64,000 nucleotides of DNA, taken from positions 186,001 through 250,000 of the forward strand of contig JAHQIW010005335.1 of NCBI GenBank assembly GCA_019055375.1. Reading direction: 5' to 3'. The number at the start of each line of letters is the position of its first letter. The first letter of the stretch is position 1. Position numbers and translations under genes: made by a program. Source of the DNA: Parelaphostrongylus tenuis. Taxonomy: Eukaryota; Nematoda; Chromadorea; Rhabditida; Metastrongylidae. A model generated the notes under the pieces. The model worked only from the letters and a program-made list of their open reading frames with translations. It was not told the DNA's origin and made no database searches. Below, in pieces: positions 12,701 through 23,415 of this stretch.

Positions 12701-15008
12701 CCCCTTTATAATGCTGTAACATTCAAAACAAAATCATGTTTCATAAAAGCACTTGTTATTTCTCTTATCTCATCTATATCTCGCTGGACAAAACATCTTC
12801 CTCAAGTGGTGATACCCAAGCTGTAGCACAAGCTACAATTAACTCAAAATATGTTTGTTTTTGAAAAGCTCTTCTGATCTTTTGATCTCCTCTAGTCTTT
12901 TGATTTGTGCTTTAAACTTCGTCGGACAGAGCTCTTTCTTTGGACTATTAGGAATCATCTGATAGCGTAATGCTTTCTGATTTTAGCAATGTGCTTATTT
13001 CCTGGAAAGACGGTTTAGCAAGGATTATGAGATCGAGTTTTACATTTTTCGTAGCGTTATTCGCCGACTATCCGAGAAGGAGAGTAGCGTGGCAGGGGCG
13101 AGGCGGGACGGTCGATATTTTGTCATTCAATTGGAAATTTTGCTCCGGTTTGATATAAGCTCTAGAGAAAATCATTCACTAAGATACTGCGAAAATTTCT
13201 CTACATATTCATATGCTTTTCGGCTTCTAACGAATCGTATACATGATAAAAATGAAGAAAAAGCGAGTGTGAAACATGGTTTTTGATCGGGATGCTACGA
13301 CGTTACAAAGGGCATATTGAAAAATCGGCAACTTATTGCTGTAGCGTCAAGTCTCAGCTTTCGAATGGTCACTGACACTCCTATGAAAAGTTCCTCTCTA
13401 GTGAATGAGATCGTTTTCTCATTTGTTCCCTCCCAATTGAAACGAACCGGATTTTTTTGACATCTGACTGTTTTAAGTTCAAATGTCTTACAACTTCAAG
13501 AATTACAATTTGCAGGCAATGGTTAACTGACAAATGCATACCGCTTGTTCGCGAGATCACGTTCGAAAATGCCGAAGAAACTGACTGAAGTTTGTTTTTT
13601 GGATGGTCTTTCGCTCTATTCTATATCTATTTTTTTTATTTAGGAAGGCATTCCTTTCCTTATTTTGTTCCGTCATCCAGACGATAAACAAAGTGAGAAA
13701 ATTTTCACTGATGCAGTTGTGAGAGATCTTCATGATCAGAAAGGTTCGTGAGCTTCTATTTGAATGGCGCTTTCCTTATCAGTCATCGCAGAGAGTCATA
13801 ATTTCAATAAGCGTCAAATGGTAGATTCTTGCTTCATTGTAAAGAGAAGCTCTCTTATGAATCATGCGAAATACGTTCGCTTGAAGTCTTGATCTAGACA
13901 CCTATGTTCTAAAGCACGCTGATGTTTTCATGTAATCTAATTTTTACATCATATTTAAATCTTTTAGCAGCTATAAACTGTCTTGTTGCTGATGGCAAGA
14001 AGTTCGCCCATCCTCTCCATCATCTAGGCAAGAGAGAAAGCGATTTGCCAGTGATTGCAATAGATTCTTTCCGACATATGTACCTTTTCCCAAGTGCTAG
14101 TGATCTTAGGTGAGTTTGATTCTCAGTTCGTATCTGTTCTCTTGCTAAGTCTGACGTATTTTCAGCGTTCCTGGAAAATTACGGCAGTTTGTTTTGGATC
14201 TACACAGCGGCAAAACTGCATCGAGAGTTTCATAATGGACCTGATCCCGTTGTACAGGTTAGTTCACAACTTGATCTCCTACGTAATGGCCTTTATGCGA
14301 ATGATTTACACCCAGAAGTTCGCATTCCTACTCATGTACTTATGTCGCGGTTTCCTTATTTTGAATAGTTGTCATCTGCACTCTTAGGTCTTTCATAAAA
14401 GCCTCTTTTGCAAATTTCTCATGCAAGAAGTTCCAGTGTAATTAATACACAAATAATATACAATGTACAAGAAGTTTAACACACTGCGCAACGCACGTTT
14501 TTCTCCTCGACTGGGGAGCGTGGTGTCCAAATGCACTCATTTCTGTGCATACTTTCATAGAATCCGTAAAAGGCGCTGTGAGCTGGTTTTTTGAGATAGT
14601 CTTGCGTTGCCTGCTTCTTAGAAGGAGAGCGAGGTAACAAGAAGGATTCTCAAGCTAGAAAAGACAGTTTTGGTAGTGCGAATTAGAAGATATTGTTCAG
14701 TAATGCTTGGACACTATAGCGTTCATGTCGTTCGATGCGTTAATGAAAGAACCGGAAGGTAATTTCTCTAAATTTTCTAATATCGCGCCGTTTAACAGCG
14801 CATACTTGAGTAAAACAGTTGAGGTACAGGTTGAGGTAAATCGATTCTCCCACATAACGATTTAGGGGAGGGGGGGGTTTCTCTTTATTATATTTTTTTT
14901 TTACATTCTTTATTTCAGAATGTTGAGACACAGCCACCACCATCTGTCTTTGAAAAGCTCAAACCATCGCACAACCGGTACACCCTCCTCGAGAAGGACG
15001 AATTATAG
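9797..15008 (+). CDS. ERP44: ERp44-type thioredoxin-domain ER chaperone, 13 exons
   Basis: Exons: 9797-9899, 9954-10051, 10799-10850, 11747-11831, 11922-12024, 12104-12172, 12240-12344, 12400-12452, 13516-13589, 13644-13743, 13968-14109, 14166-14257, 14919-15008. All junctions are GT-AG and phase-consistent once two extra bases are discounted; about 387 residues against 406 in human. An N-terminal signal peptide (residues 1-18) leads into a thioredoxin domain with FYADWCRFS; the CRFS at 49-52 is diagnostic of ERp44, with a single reactive cysteine. EYRSQRSVEAL closes this domain, two redox-inactive thioredoxin-like domains follow, AIDSFRHMY is near 311-319, and the tail ends KDEL. Family role: retains Ero1 and unassembled secretory proteins through mixed disulfides in the early secretory pathway. 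Oddities: one surplus A in 13578-13580 and one in 14212-14215 each break the frame. Introns 2 and 8 carry a MITE and a foldback element. Exon 7 end is chosen on phase and alignment. Confidence 0.93.
10159..10482. repeat. MITE, copy 2, in ERp44 intron 2
   Basis: Termini GTTAACGCTTTCGGGACTGTGG-like on the left and CCATGGTCTTGAAAGGGTCAA on the right are inverted. Subterminal CAGCGTCGTGGCAACGC and GCGTTGCCACGCTGG are a second inverted pair. Lies wholly inside the intron, clear of both splice sites. Confidence 0.8.
11281..11355 (-). repeat. tRNA-like SINE head in ERp44 intron 3
   Basis: On the - strand an A box (TTAGTGAAGTGGTCC) is followed by a B box (GGTATCAATCCCGCGACC). The A-to-B distance is too short for a full tRNA, so this is a tRNA-derived repeat. 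The surrounding 11190-11460 is GC-richer than the rest of the intron. Confidence 0.4.
12578..13438. repeat. Foldback element in ERp44 intron 8
   Basis: The left arm (GGAGGGAACAAATGAAAAA at 12583) is answered by the right arm (TTTTCTCATTTGTTCCCTCC ending near 13434). Inner arms GGAGTGTTAGTGACCATTCG and CGAATGGTCACTGACACTCC match almost perfectly. This is a recent-looking copy occupying most of the 1.06-kb intron. Confidence 0.8.
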
Positions 15009-15898
15009 AACACTTTTGTCTTCTTCTGGGCTTTACGATAGCATATTTTTTGGAGTTAGAGATTTAGGAAAATATTATTTGTATTATGTCTATTTTATGA
15101 CTTCACAATTGCCTCAGATTTATGTCTAGTAATCATTATTATAGTGACAATGTCGCAGTCGAGTCCGCGTAACAGTTTAGTTCAGATTTCTGATCTAAAT
15201 TCTAGCAAAACCCCAGAAGTTTTGCAGGACTACTAGTCTGCCTCTCATTCATGACCATACTAACGAATGCCTCGTTTTATATGTAGCGGTTAGATCAAAT
15301 AACGGTATTCCCAGCGTTGAATGGCTTTTTACCAGTCCGAGCTGAACTACTGGTGTGAGTACTATCGAAACTCTACTGCTTTTAAGACGATACTAGTCTT
15401 ATCTATGACCGAATTCAGGCGTTTCATTCTCAGACAAGAGACTCTTGTATCGTTTATTTTGTGTTATTCTATTGAATATGTGTTTTCTGGGTGGCAATAT
15501 AAGTTTTTGAGGTCTTGGGTTATTTGGTGATTTTCTTTTTTGATCAAAACTCTTTGAGTAGCACATTTTCTGCGGTTATGTGCTTTTCTCTGATCCTGGT
15601 TTTAAGACCTAATTTTCCATTGTTTCCATTGCCAAATGGGGATTTTTCGGTCCTCCAATGACCGTGTTAAACTGGCTGTGATGCGTCGTTTTTCTATTGT
15701 TTACTGTTTACTACTAGAGTTTTGACAAAATGTAAATCTTAGTGTGCAATAGATTTGTTCCAATTTTCTATTGTTTGGGTTTCTTCCAACATTATTTTCG
15801 GCTCATGCTCTTGTCATCATCAATAATAATGTCTACTGAAAGTTCTTTGTTTTATTGGTTTTTAGCATTGTAATGATGTTTTTACTTATCATCCTGAC

Positions 15899-15967
15899 CT
15901 TAAGTAGGAGTTGAACCCATGTTCGTGCCCTTACCGGAGTCGCGTGCTACCACTACACCACCGAGGC
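15899..15967 (-). repeat. tRNA-derived SINE unit (family A), single
   Basis: The - strand reading gives an A box (GGTGGTGTAGTGGTAGCACG) and a B box (GGGTTCAACTCC). Matches the unit used in the palindromic pairs, but unpaired here. Confidence 0.6.
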
Positions 15968-16079
15968 CAGTGATTTTCTACCACTCCTGCGATATAAACT
16001 ATGGATGTTGTCACCTACGAAGTCAAATATTTGCATGCCACTCAACAGTCTCAAATGTCTTAACTTCCGTAAGAAAATA

Positions 16080-16275
16080 TGGTACTTTTCGTACAAAGTG
16101 GCGCGACGTCAAATCTCACAGAGCTACTGTAATGGCAGCGTCGCGTGTTGTGGGAAAGCAGGCACGGAGAGCCAGACATTCATCGCGCTGACCTGCGGAT
16201 ACTGCCTGCCTGCGACAGCCGCACAAGCGATGGTGCGACGCCGCCTGCCTGTCAGCGGTGGTTTTGAAAAGAGTT
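16080..16275. repeat. GC-rich palindromic element, copy 1
   Basis: Shares GCGACGTCAAATCTCAC and CTGTAATGGCAGCGTCGCG with 29905-30095. An inner GGCAGCGTCGCG is answered by GTGCGACGCCGCC near 16235. Clearly GC-richer than its surroundings. The two overlapping open frames over it look accidental. Confidence 0.5.
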
Positions 16276-16644
16276 AAACTACTCATCTTTCAAAAGGTCT
16301 CCAGATTTCGGGGTTTTGCTTCGACCATTGCTTGAGGGTTTTGCCTTCCTCATAATTCGCCTGGAGTGTTGGTCACGTAGATCTTGCAATCTCGGAAGAG
16401 CAGGCGTGACCGATCACATTAGAGTGTTAGAGAGGTGTACTGAACCAGAGCCATGCTTATCGCGTTACTTCCAAATAGACTGCGTCACTGACCACTGCGC
16501 TACTCCGTAGTGAAGACTTAGAGTAGTTGTGAAATCCAGTGCATTATAGCAAAGACAATGAATGTTGTAGTAGTGTTACGCTCTCGGACACTCCAGAGTT
16601 GATCAATTTATCTAACTAATATCATTCATGAAGGGAGAGATCCA

Positions 16645-16727
16645 TCGTGGCCGAGAGGTTGGTGTTCCTGGTTGTCGGACTGCGAAGTACAGGTAGGGGT
16701 TCGACCCCCAGCAGGGTTACCCAAGCT
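16645..16727 (+). repeat. tRNA-like unit, class II type, copy 1 of a direct pair
   Basis: Has an A box (GTGGCCGAGAGGTTGG) and a B box (GGGGTTCGACCCCC) with a long interval, as in Leu/Ser-type tRNAs. A near-identical unit follows about 235 nt downstream. The duplication and the lack of a closing acceptor stem favour a SINE or tRNA pseudogene. Confidence 0.5.
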
Positions 16728-16881
16728 GATTAGCATTCCCGCCATTCGGTGGTGAGCTACGAATTCTTCCAGAAAGTGGTTACTGAGGGTATGGAGCTGT
16801 CTCATGTTTATTCTCTTACATGAAATGTAATGAAGTCTAGGGGCTAACCTAGTCTTTGCTTTCCAAATGATTCACCGCCTC

Positions 16882-16966
16882 ATAGTGGCCGAGAGGTTGG
16901 TATTCCTGGTTGTCGGAGTGCGAAGTACAGCTAGGGGTTCGACCCCCTAACAGGGTTGCCCAAGCT
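16882..16966 (+). repeat. tRNA-like unit, class II type, copy 2 of a direct pair
   Basis: Repeats GTGGCCGAGAGGTTGG, CCTGGTTGTCGGA and TAGGGGTTCGACCCCC from copy 1 with few differences. The two copies are direct repeats. Confidence 0.5.
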
Positions 16967-17999
16967 GATGAGGAGTCCGACGTTTTCTCTTGGAAAGACC
17001 AGCTTAGAGCAACCGTACCAGGAATGACCGCCCGTCTCAGTGGCTACTAGTCGCAAAAGTCGGGCCGGAGAACTGAGAAGTCCCTAGGTGAAACTTGCCT
17101 CTGGCCTCCAAGGAACTAAGCGGCTAGATTGGAACATTTTCATGTGCTCGGGTCCGGCAGAATTCGTAAAGATGTCACCGTCCAAGTATCTGAGTGTCCT
17201 AAGTTATTTGTCTTCGAAGGAACAAGGACTTTATAGTAGCGACAGCGCGAAGTGTTTCATTTGTCTATCCTTCTCGTTTTCCCTTTGTCTAACGTCTTTA
17301 GGCGCTGGTTTTCATTCGCGGCGAACACACCACAGCATCTGCGTTATGTAAGCTGCTCGTTCGATCAGAGGCTGTCTAGACAATCCCTTTTGTTCACCAA
17401 AATAAACCCAAGGAGAATGTGGCACCTATAGGTGTCATGATCGATCAATCCCGAGATTTATCGAGGTGTCACTCACCCTACGAGACTGTCAAGTGAACTG
17501 TTCTGAACTCTTGAGAGACGGCCAATTATAGCTGGTGTCCTCCAAAAGGCCATATCATCTCGTACGACTGATAAAATGTCCTTGAAAAAACCCGAGCTTC
17601 AACGCGGTCTCCGTCTTTCATCGCCGATCATATCGTGCAAACCACTGCACTATCGCGCGGCTCCTGTTCTCCTATCACTCTTTCCTAGTGGTGTAATCTT
17701 TTCTTGATTTTGCCGATAATGTACGCTGTTGATGGTCGTATATTGTCTGTTGAAGTTCAAGTGATCAAAGAGTGAGATCTGTGTTCGAATCCCGGCTGAC
17801 GCAAACGTTTTTGCCACTCTACACCATTGGGTATATTGTCTGTTGAAGTCTTAAGTTATTGATCGATATCATTACTTTTTTTTTTACTCTAAGTTCTGAT
17901 TTGCATTGTATCATTAACGACTGAACTTCGACGCCCTCTACAGGACTCGTGTTGGTTGGTTGGCCATGACAAAGCCCATCTTTGTTGTTACTTTCCAAG

Positions 18000-18306
18000 A
18001 TACGAAGCGCTTGCGGCACAGTGGTTAGAGGTGCTCAGCGTTACACACGAGGTCAATGGTTCAATCTCGCGCTCGCTCATGGCTCACCAAGCCATCCATC
18101 TCTCCGGGGTCGGTAATTTGGTACCAGATTGGTCTCAGACTTGCCTGGGAGGATAAGCAGCACTGACTCGGTTCAGCAGGAGGCCTCCGCGAGTCATTGT
18201 AAAGGCCATATATGCATTCAATCACCTTAAACGAAGTTAAAAATTGAAGTAGAATGCATGGCACATCCCTCAGGGATTGATCAACGCCGAGAGGTTTACA
18301 TCTTTT
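18000..18306 (+). repeat. tRNA-derived SINE family B, full copy
   Basis: Head: A box GCGGCACAGTGGTTAGAGG and B box AATGGTTCAATCTCG. Body: a conserved run through AGCCATCCATC, GGGAGGATAAGCAGCACTGA, GCGAGTCATTGTAAAGGCC and ATGCATTCAATCACC, ending GGGATTGATCAACGCCGAGAG. Length about 300 nt with no poly-A tail. This family has about a dozen copies in the window, in both orientations. Confidence 0.8.
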
Positions 18307-18844
18307 ATCCTTTGATTTTCCAAGATATCTTTGACAAAATGTAAAACTTGTTTTCATAGTAGATCTGTTTTCCTCTGGAGATAATCCGGTTCTTTCCATT
18401 GGTATCTCGTTTTGTGATCACAACAATGGCATGTGTGTTAATGAAAGTTTTAAGTAGGCGTATTAATAGGTACTTTTCCCTTATCAGCACTTAAAGTTCA
18501 GCCTCTTGTAAAGAGCGCAGTTTTTTTTCCTTCCGAAGAGTTCTAATAACACTTTGGTAGATTAAATCCCGAGATTTTGAAAGGTGTAGTGTATTTGTCG
18601 ATTGGCTTTGAATATTGCGCCGTAACAGTAGCAATAAGATTTTATTTCTTAGTTGAACATTTTTGCTGGACAAAGCTTTTCCTTCAAAAGTGACATCCTT
18701 AGTTTTTCAGAACCTTTCCTAATGCTCCTAAACAGTATGTGTTTCACTGAATGATTCAAGTGGAGATCACCAGGAGGACTCACATAGGCTCGTAATGCAC
18801 CCTACCCATCAGAACAACAGTCTTATATACTGGCTCACGTGCCG

Positions 18845-19360
18845 TGCCCACCTTTTCGACTCGACAATTATCCCTGCCCTAACGTATGCAGCAGAAACCT
18901 GGTCGCTACGTAAGCAGGATGAAAGATCACTTGCCGTTATCGAACGCGCAGTCGAAAGGTCGATGCTAGGAGTATCTCGTATTTCGCAAATGAGACAAAG
19001 GATCCGAACTTCCGACCTACGTCAACGACCGAAAATCAGAGACGCCGTTCTACACGCCAGGATATCGAAAATAAGGTGGGCCGGACACGTGATGCGCTTC
19101 AACGACAACCGATGGACGAGAGCCGTTACCGACTGGATTCCTCGGGACGTCAAGCGCTCTAAAGGAAGACCACTGACCCGTTGGTCCGATTTCTTCACGA
19201 AAGCGATGGAAGAAAGATATGATGCTCAGCGAATTCCTAGAGCAAGGAGGACCCACTGGGCTACTCTTGCGCGCGATAGGGAAAAATGGAAGAGTTGCTG
19301 GTACCCGCTCGAGTCACTCGACGATCAACGGGACGACAGGTGATACAGGTGATCACGAGT
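18845..19360 (+). mobile_element. RTE-type non-LTR retrotransposon, 3' end, 5'-truncated
   Basis: An open frame starting at 18795 and ending at 19343 encodes the C-terminal end of an endonuclease/reverse-transcriptase polyprotein of the RTE clade. It shows the typical post-palm segment: PALTYAAETWSLRKQDER, then IRWAGHVMRFNDNRWTRAV, then KGRPLTRWSDFF and HWATLARDREKW. The catalytic palm (YxDD) and the endonuclease are absent, so the copy is dead on arrival, as expected from incomplete target-primed reverse transcription. The frame is intact to its stop. Just after it comes a short TGATACAGG-type tandem (GGTGATACAGGTGAT), the usual 3' tail of RTE elements. Homology starts about 50 nt inside the open frame. 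Such an element could supply the machinery that moves the SINEs here; that is inference. Confidence 0.85.
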
Positions 19361-20391
19361 GTTTACGAGGCATTCCTCCCTGCGGTTTATGGTTGGATTG
19401 GTCGTATCAATCCAAAATGCTTCCAAGATCTTCCCCGCTGATGTTTTTTGCTCCTGCGCAAGGATGGTGACTTCGATATTCAAAATCTACCTCGTCACGG
19501 CTCTCTGCTCGATGTGTCCCGAAAAGGCTATTTCGTCTAATACGCTGCTAGTAAGCTAAATGTTCTTCTATGCGGACATAGAGCGGCATACCCGTGTCGC
19601 CATTATAACTGGAATTCATTATGGTTGGATTGGTCTCGGATATAATCCTTAATACAGGCTCCTAAGTAGTGATATCAACATTGTATTTCACACGCGGACT
19701 TGATGAGTTGCGCTGAGCTATTGACGCGTACTTATCACGACACCCGAGCCCGACACGAGGTGCGCTCCGAGTGAGAAACCCAATGTTCTTTTGGCTGTAA
19801 CAGCGCAATAAGAAGTCGTTTTTGAAAACCAGGTGTGTCAGTGGAATAGTTGATATTTGTGCTACCGAATGGTTATCGAAGGTTTGAAACGAAGGCTTTG
19901 CGCAGCGAAAAATCCTCGAGTGTGAAATCAAATTTTGTTTTCACTGGTGCGGCGCAATAAAGAAGCATTTGAAGCTAAAGTGAATTTTTCAAATTCTCGA
20001 GATTTAGGCTATCGAATGGCTACTAAAACATCAAAAAAGAGCAGAAAATACGTTTTTTGCGAGGGGCTGAAAGTGGGTGCGGATAGGGGCAAAAGTTCCT
20101 GTAACTATCACAATGCAGGGAATATGTTGTATATTGTGATTGTAGGGTGCTCTTGGCAATCCATAATCCACCAGGTCATCTTTCGAACGCCATTATCTAT
20201 GAAGAAAGGTGACTGGCGCCTCCACGATCGGACATAAATTGCCATAAATTCTTCCGTAGAGGAGTTGTTGGAGGTAAAAGTCTTTCAATTTAGTTATTTA
20301 TTCTCGGCTAGTGAATTATAGTCGGCAGAAATTCGCTATTTAATCGTTCTTTTCGCAGTTGTATAATGCTAGAGCTATAAAAAAAAAGGAT

Positions 20392-20686
20392 AAAGCTCTC
20401 GGCGTTGATCAATCCCTGAGGGATGCGCCATGCATTCGACTTCAATTTTTAACTTCGTTTGAGGTGATTGAATGCACATCTGGCCTTTACAATGATTCGC
20501 GGTGGCCTCCCGCTGAATCGAGTCAGTGCTGCTTATCCTCCCAGACAAGTCTGATACCTGTCTGGTACCAATTTACCGACCCCGAAGGGATGGATGGCTT
20601 GGTGAGCCATGAGCGCGAGATCGAACCACTGACCTCGTGTGCGACGCAGGGCACCTCTAACCACTGCGCCACATGCGCTAGAGCTA
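20392..20686 (-). repeat. tRNA-derived SINE family B, full copy
   Basis: On the - strand the head begins GCGCATGTGGCGCAGTGGTTAG with a B box near AGTGGTTCGATCTCG. The body ends, in + orientation, at CTCTCGGCGTTGATCAATCC. Nearly identical to 18000-18306 in the opposite orientation; the two flank the RTE fragment. Confidence 0.8.
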
Positions 20687-20763
20687 TCTATTCAATAATG
20701 TTGAGTGATTTACAAAACCTTGAATCTCGGTCTGGAGTTGGACCCATGAACCAATCTTTCCGG

Positions 20764-20822
20764 TGACCCCTGTAGTGCTGTGGTTATCACACGTCATCGG
20801 AAAGAGTGTGATACGCGTCTAA
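20764..20822 (+). repeat. tRNA-Val-like fragment
   Basis: The stretch TGTAGTGCTGTGGTTATCAC followed by ACGTC resembles the 5' half of tRNA-Val. No matching T arm or acceptor stem follows, so this is a fragment or pseudogene. Confidence 0.3.
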
Positions 20823-20839
20823 TTATGTTGAAGCCGTAG

Positions 20840-21061
20840 GTGTATGCGAATTGTTGGCTTTGGAAAAGCGAGATGACGTGCGTTATTATCAGAATGACAA
20901 CGCCGTCGACGAGATCGGCGTATCGGTTGGCGGCGACTCAAAAAACTCAGAGATTGTCGATCGTATCTCCTCGAAGGAACTATTGTGTGGCGACGTCATC
21001 CATGCAACTACGAAGGCGGACAATACCGTTATTTGTAACGGAGAAGCTCAAGGATATGCAG
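20840..21061 (+). CDS. Candidate exon of unidentified protein
   Basis: An open stretch with GC content and codon composition unlike its AT-rich surroundings. It is bounded by a possible acceptor (GCCGTAG before 20840) and a possible donor (GCAG|GTCAGT after 21061). The most protein-like frame reads CELLALEKRDDVRYYQNDNA and continues with DEIGVSVGGDSKN and SSKELLCGDVIHATTKADN; it is acidic and polar. A second open frame overlaps it. I recognise no domain and find no partner exon nearby. It could instead be captured sequence beside the palindrome at 21163-21500. Confidence 0.3.
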
Positions 21062-21162
21062 GTCAGTTGTTTTAGGCTAGCATTGTGCTCTGAAGTTACT
21101 TCTCATAGTCACTTTTACAATCCAACAGTAGTCGGTAGTAGTTTCCGTGAAATTATTTGAGG

Positions 21163-21500
21163 CCTTTTTGAGGGTAGTTTTGGCGGCTTCGGCTGCTTCA
21201 TCAGAGCCGCATGCTCCGCACTGAACCCTACTTTATAGCAGATCTGGGGAGACGTTTTTAGGGACAGCACATGATTTTGGTTATCATTGTTTTTCGGTCG
21301 ATTTCTTTTGAATGGTAGTGATTGTTTAGATATTGCCTTCCGATCGACTGTATTAAACATCATCATAAACGTTCAATATGGTCCGTAAGAACCACGATCA
21401 CATGCTATCACCATAAACGTCTCCTCATACCTGCTATTAAGCAGATTTCAGTGTCAGGCGTGTAGCTCTGATGAAGCGGGCCATTCCATCCAAACGTGAG
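21163..21500. repeat. Degenerate palindromic element
   Basis: Left arm 21180-21262 (GCTGCTTCATCAGAGCC through GGGGAGACGTTTTTAG) is answered by right arm 21412-21490 (TAAACGTCTCCTCATACC through AGCTCTGATGAAGCGGGCC). The arms are diverged. No coding capacity. Confidence 0.5.
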
Positions 21501-22157
21501 TGAACCGTCGATGTATCAACCTCGAAAAAGGCTTCAAACGTCTTCACAGACTGTATTGAATGCAGTCAAGAACAGTCGATTTGGGGATAATAGTTTCCTT
21601 TGTGATTCAGCAAATACCACGACGGGAATAATTAGGACTCATTCGATTAGCTTTTCAACTTGCTCGTCTTTTTCACAGAACAATTAGCTCAAATCATCGG
21701 TTCTACAGAAGACGTCGAAAAGTCAGCCGAATAAATTCCATCTATCAAGCTCTTGTATTAGCTAAATTATAACAGAAACTATTTTTGTCGAGTTTGGAAG
21801 GAACTGTAAATCGTTTTATACCTTTTGCAGTAAAGCCATGGTACTTGTCCTAGTGAGACACATATTCATTTGAACTCGAAAAGCCTTCAAAAAAATCTCA
21901 AAATACATTTTTCTGTACTCCTATCCTCGTATTTCTGCACTGCGTGGGGTTTTCATTCGTTAATTACATCAATTTGTTGATCGTAATCGGTCACATGAGT
22001 GTGATTGAGTGAAACGGATTGTTTGGATTTCTCTCTTTGTCAGGCGTTCTCTTTGTAGTTTTCTGTTGGAAATCCAGACTTCACTGAAGAGCGGAAGCGT
22101 ATTCGATACACTTTTGGAGCCGTTGACAGCTCATTTTGGTATGGAAATCTTCGAAAA

Positions 22158-22440
22158 AGGATGAAGGGTAGAACTATCGGCATTGAGTGACCGCCGAGGG
22201 ATACTCCATGCATTTATTTTGATCTAGTCATCGTTTAAGGTGATTCAGTGCATATCTGGCCTTAACAATAATTCGATGGCCTATCGATGCATTGAGTCAC
22301 TTCTGCTCTCCTCGCAGACAGGTCTGGGATCGACTTGCCAAACCCGGATGAATGGAAGGGTTGGTGAGCCTCTGACACGGGATGAAACCATCGATTTCAT
22401 GTGTGTCGCAGAGCCCCTTAAGCACAACGCCTCGCGTGTC
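22158..22440 (-). repeat. tRNA-derived SINE family B, diverged copy
   Basis: Recognised by CGGCATTGAGTGACCGCCGAGGG-like 3' sequence, GGCCTTAACAATAATTCG, and a tRNA-like head near 22375-22435 on the - strand. More diverged than the 20392 copy. Confidence 0.65.
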
Positions 22441-22459
22441 CTTTTTCACTTCGTCTATT

Positions 22460-22649
22460 GTTTAACTTTTTCGGGACCATTGACCCAACCCTCTGCGTCC
22501 CCAGCCCCCAGCGTGTTGCGCGTAACATTGGTGTCTGACACTAGCGTGCTATTGTTAGACCCAAACGCTAGGGTTTGACGCCATTATTACATGCAATACG
22601 CCGCGGGTTAGAAACGCAGAAGGTTGGACCCAAGATCCCAAAGGGTTAA
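22460..22649. repeat. MITE, copy 3 (shortened)
   Basis: Left GTTTAACTTTTTCGGGACCA and right CAAGATCCCAAAGGGTTAA are inverted termini. The AT-rich centre present in the other copies is missing. Lies about 0.77 kb upstream of coq-1. Confidence 0.65.
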
Positions 22650-23415
22650 GGCAACTACTTGTTCCAAAATGCCTTTGTTGACAGAGTTCTTTTCAAGCTC
22701 GTGCCCGTATCGATCATACTTCGGCCACTTTTTGTGTTTATTCCTCAATGCATCTCTTGTAGATCACTTCTAATGTGCCATAGACTTCATGAACTGTGAC
22801 TTATCTCAAGTTATTTAACAGGGTGATAGGTACTCCGGACGGGGTATCTCAAGTCAGAGACTGATCACATGGGATTTATGGTATATCTCTAGGACAAGTC
22901 AGCGAAGGTGGCAAAGGATAACTATACAGGACAGTGGAGCTCTTCGAGTTGATGGCGACGTTTCTATGAGTTCATTTCTCAGTGTGGATAACATAGCTCA
23001 TTAACCGACATATCACGGTTGTTCATGGTCCCTGAAATTTACGTGCGATGCCGTTCCTGCTAGCCAATTAAGAGCGTGAAGATCAACAGTATCTTAAATG
23101 ACTCTTCTGGTTGTGGTTCAGATCAATTACCGGTTTCAAGGTATGTTTAAAAATGTTTCTGTGGCCCAGTTGCAGTCGTTCTCACCCGAGATCTAGCTGG
23201 TTCTCTCCACGCGAGATTCCTAACTCGCCTGTGAGTGTGATAGCTAGATGATCTCAAACTGTTCTAGTGCAGATTTTGCTTGCAATATAAAACAGCTCTG
23301 TTTGAAAGTTTGAGAAAGTTCGTTTTTCGGGTGTTCTGGTACCCTCCTGGATTTGCGTTGGATTCTATGCATTGCTAATTGGCTTCTTCTATTTTGGTGG
23401 GAGTTTTTCACCCCG

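Noticed and set aside
18061..18399. 112-codon - strand frame
   Set aside because: It is the complement of a SINE B copy.
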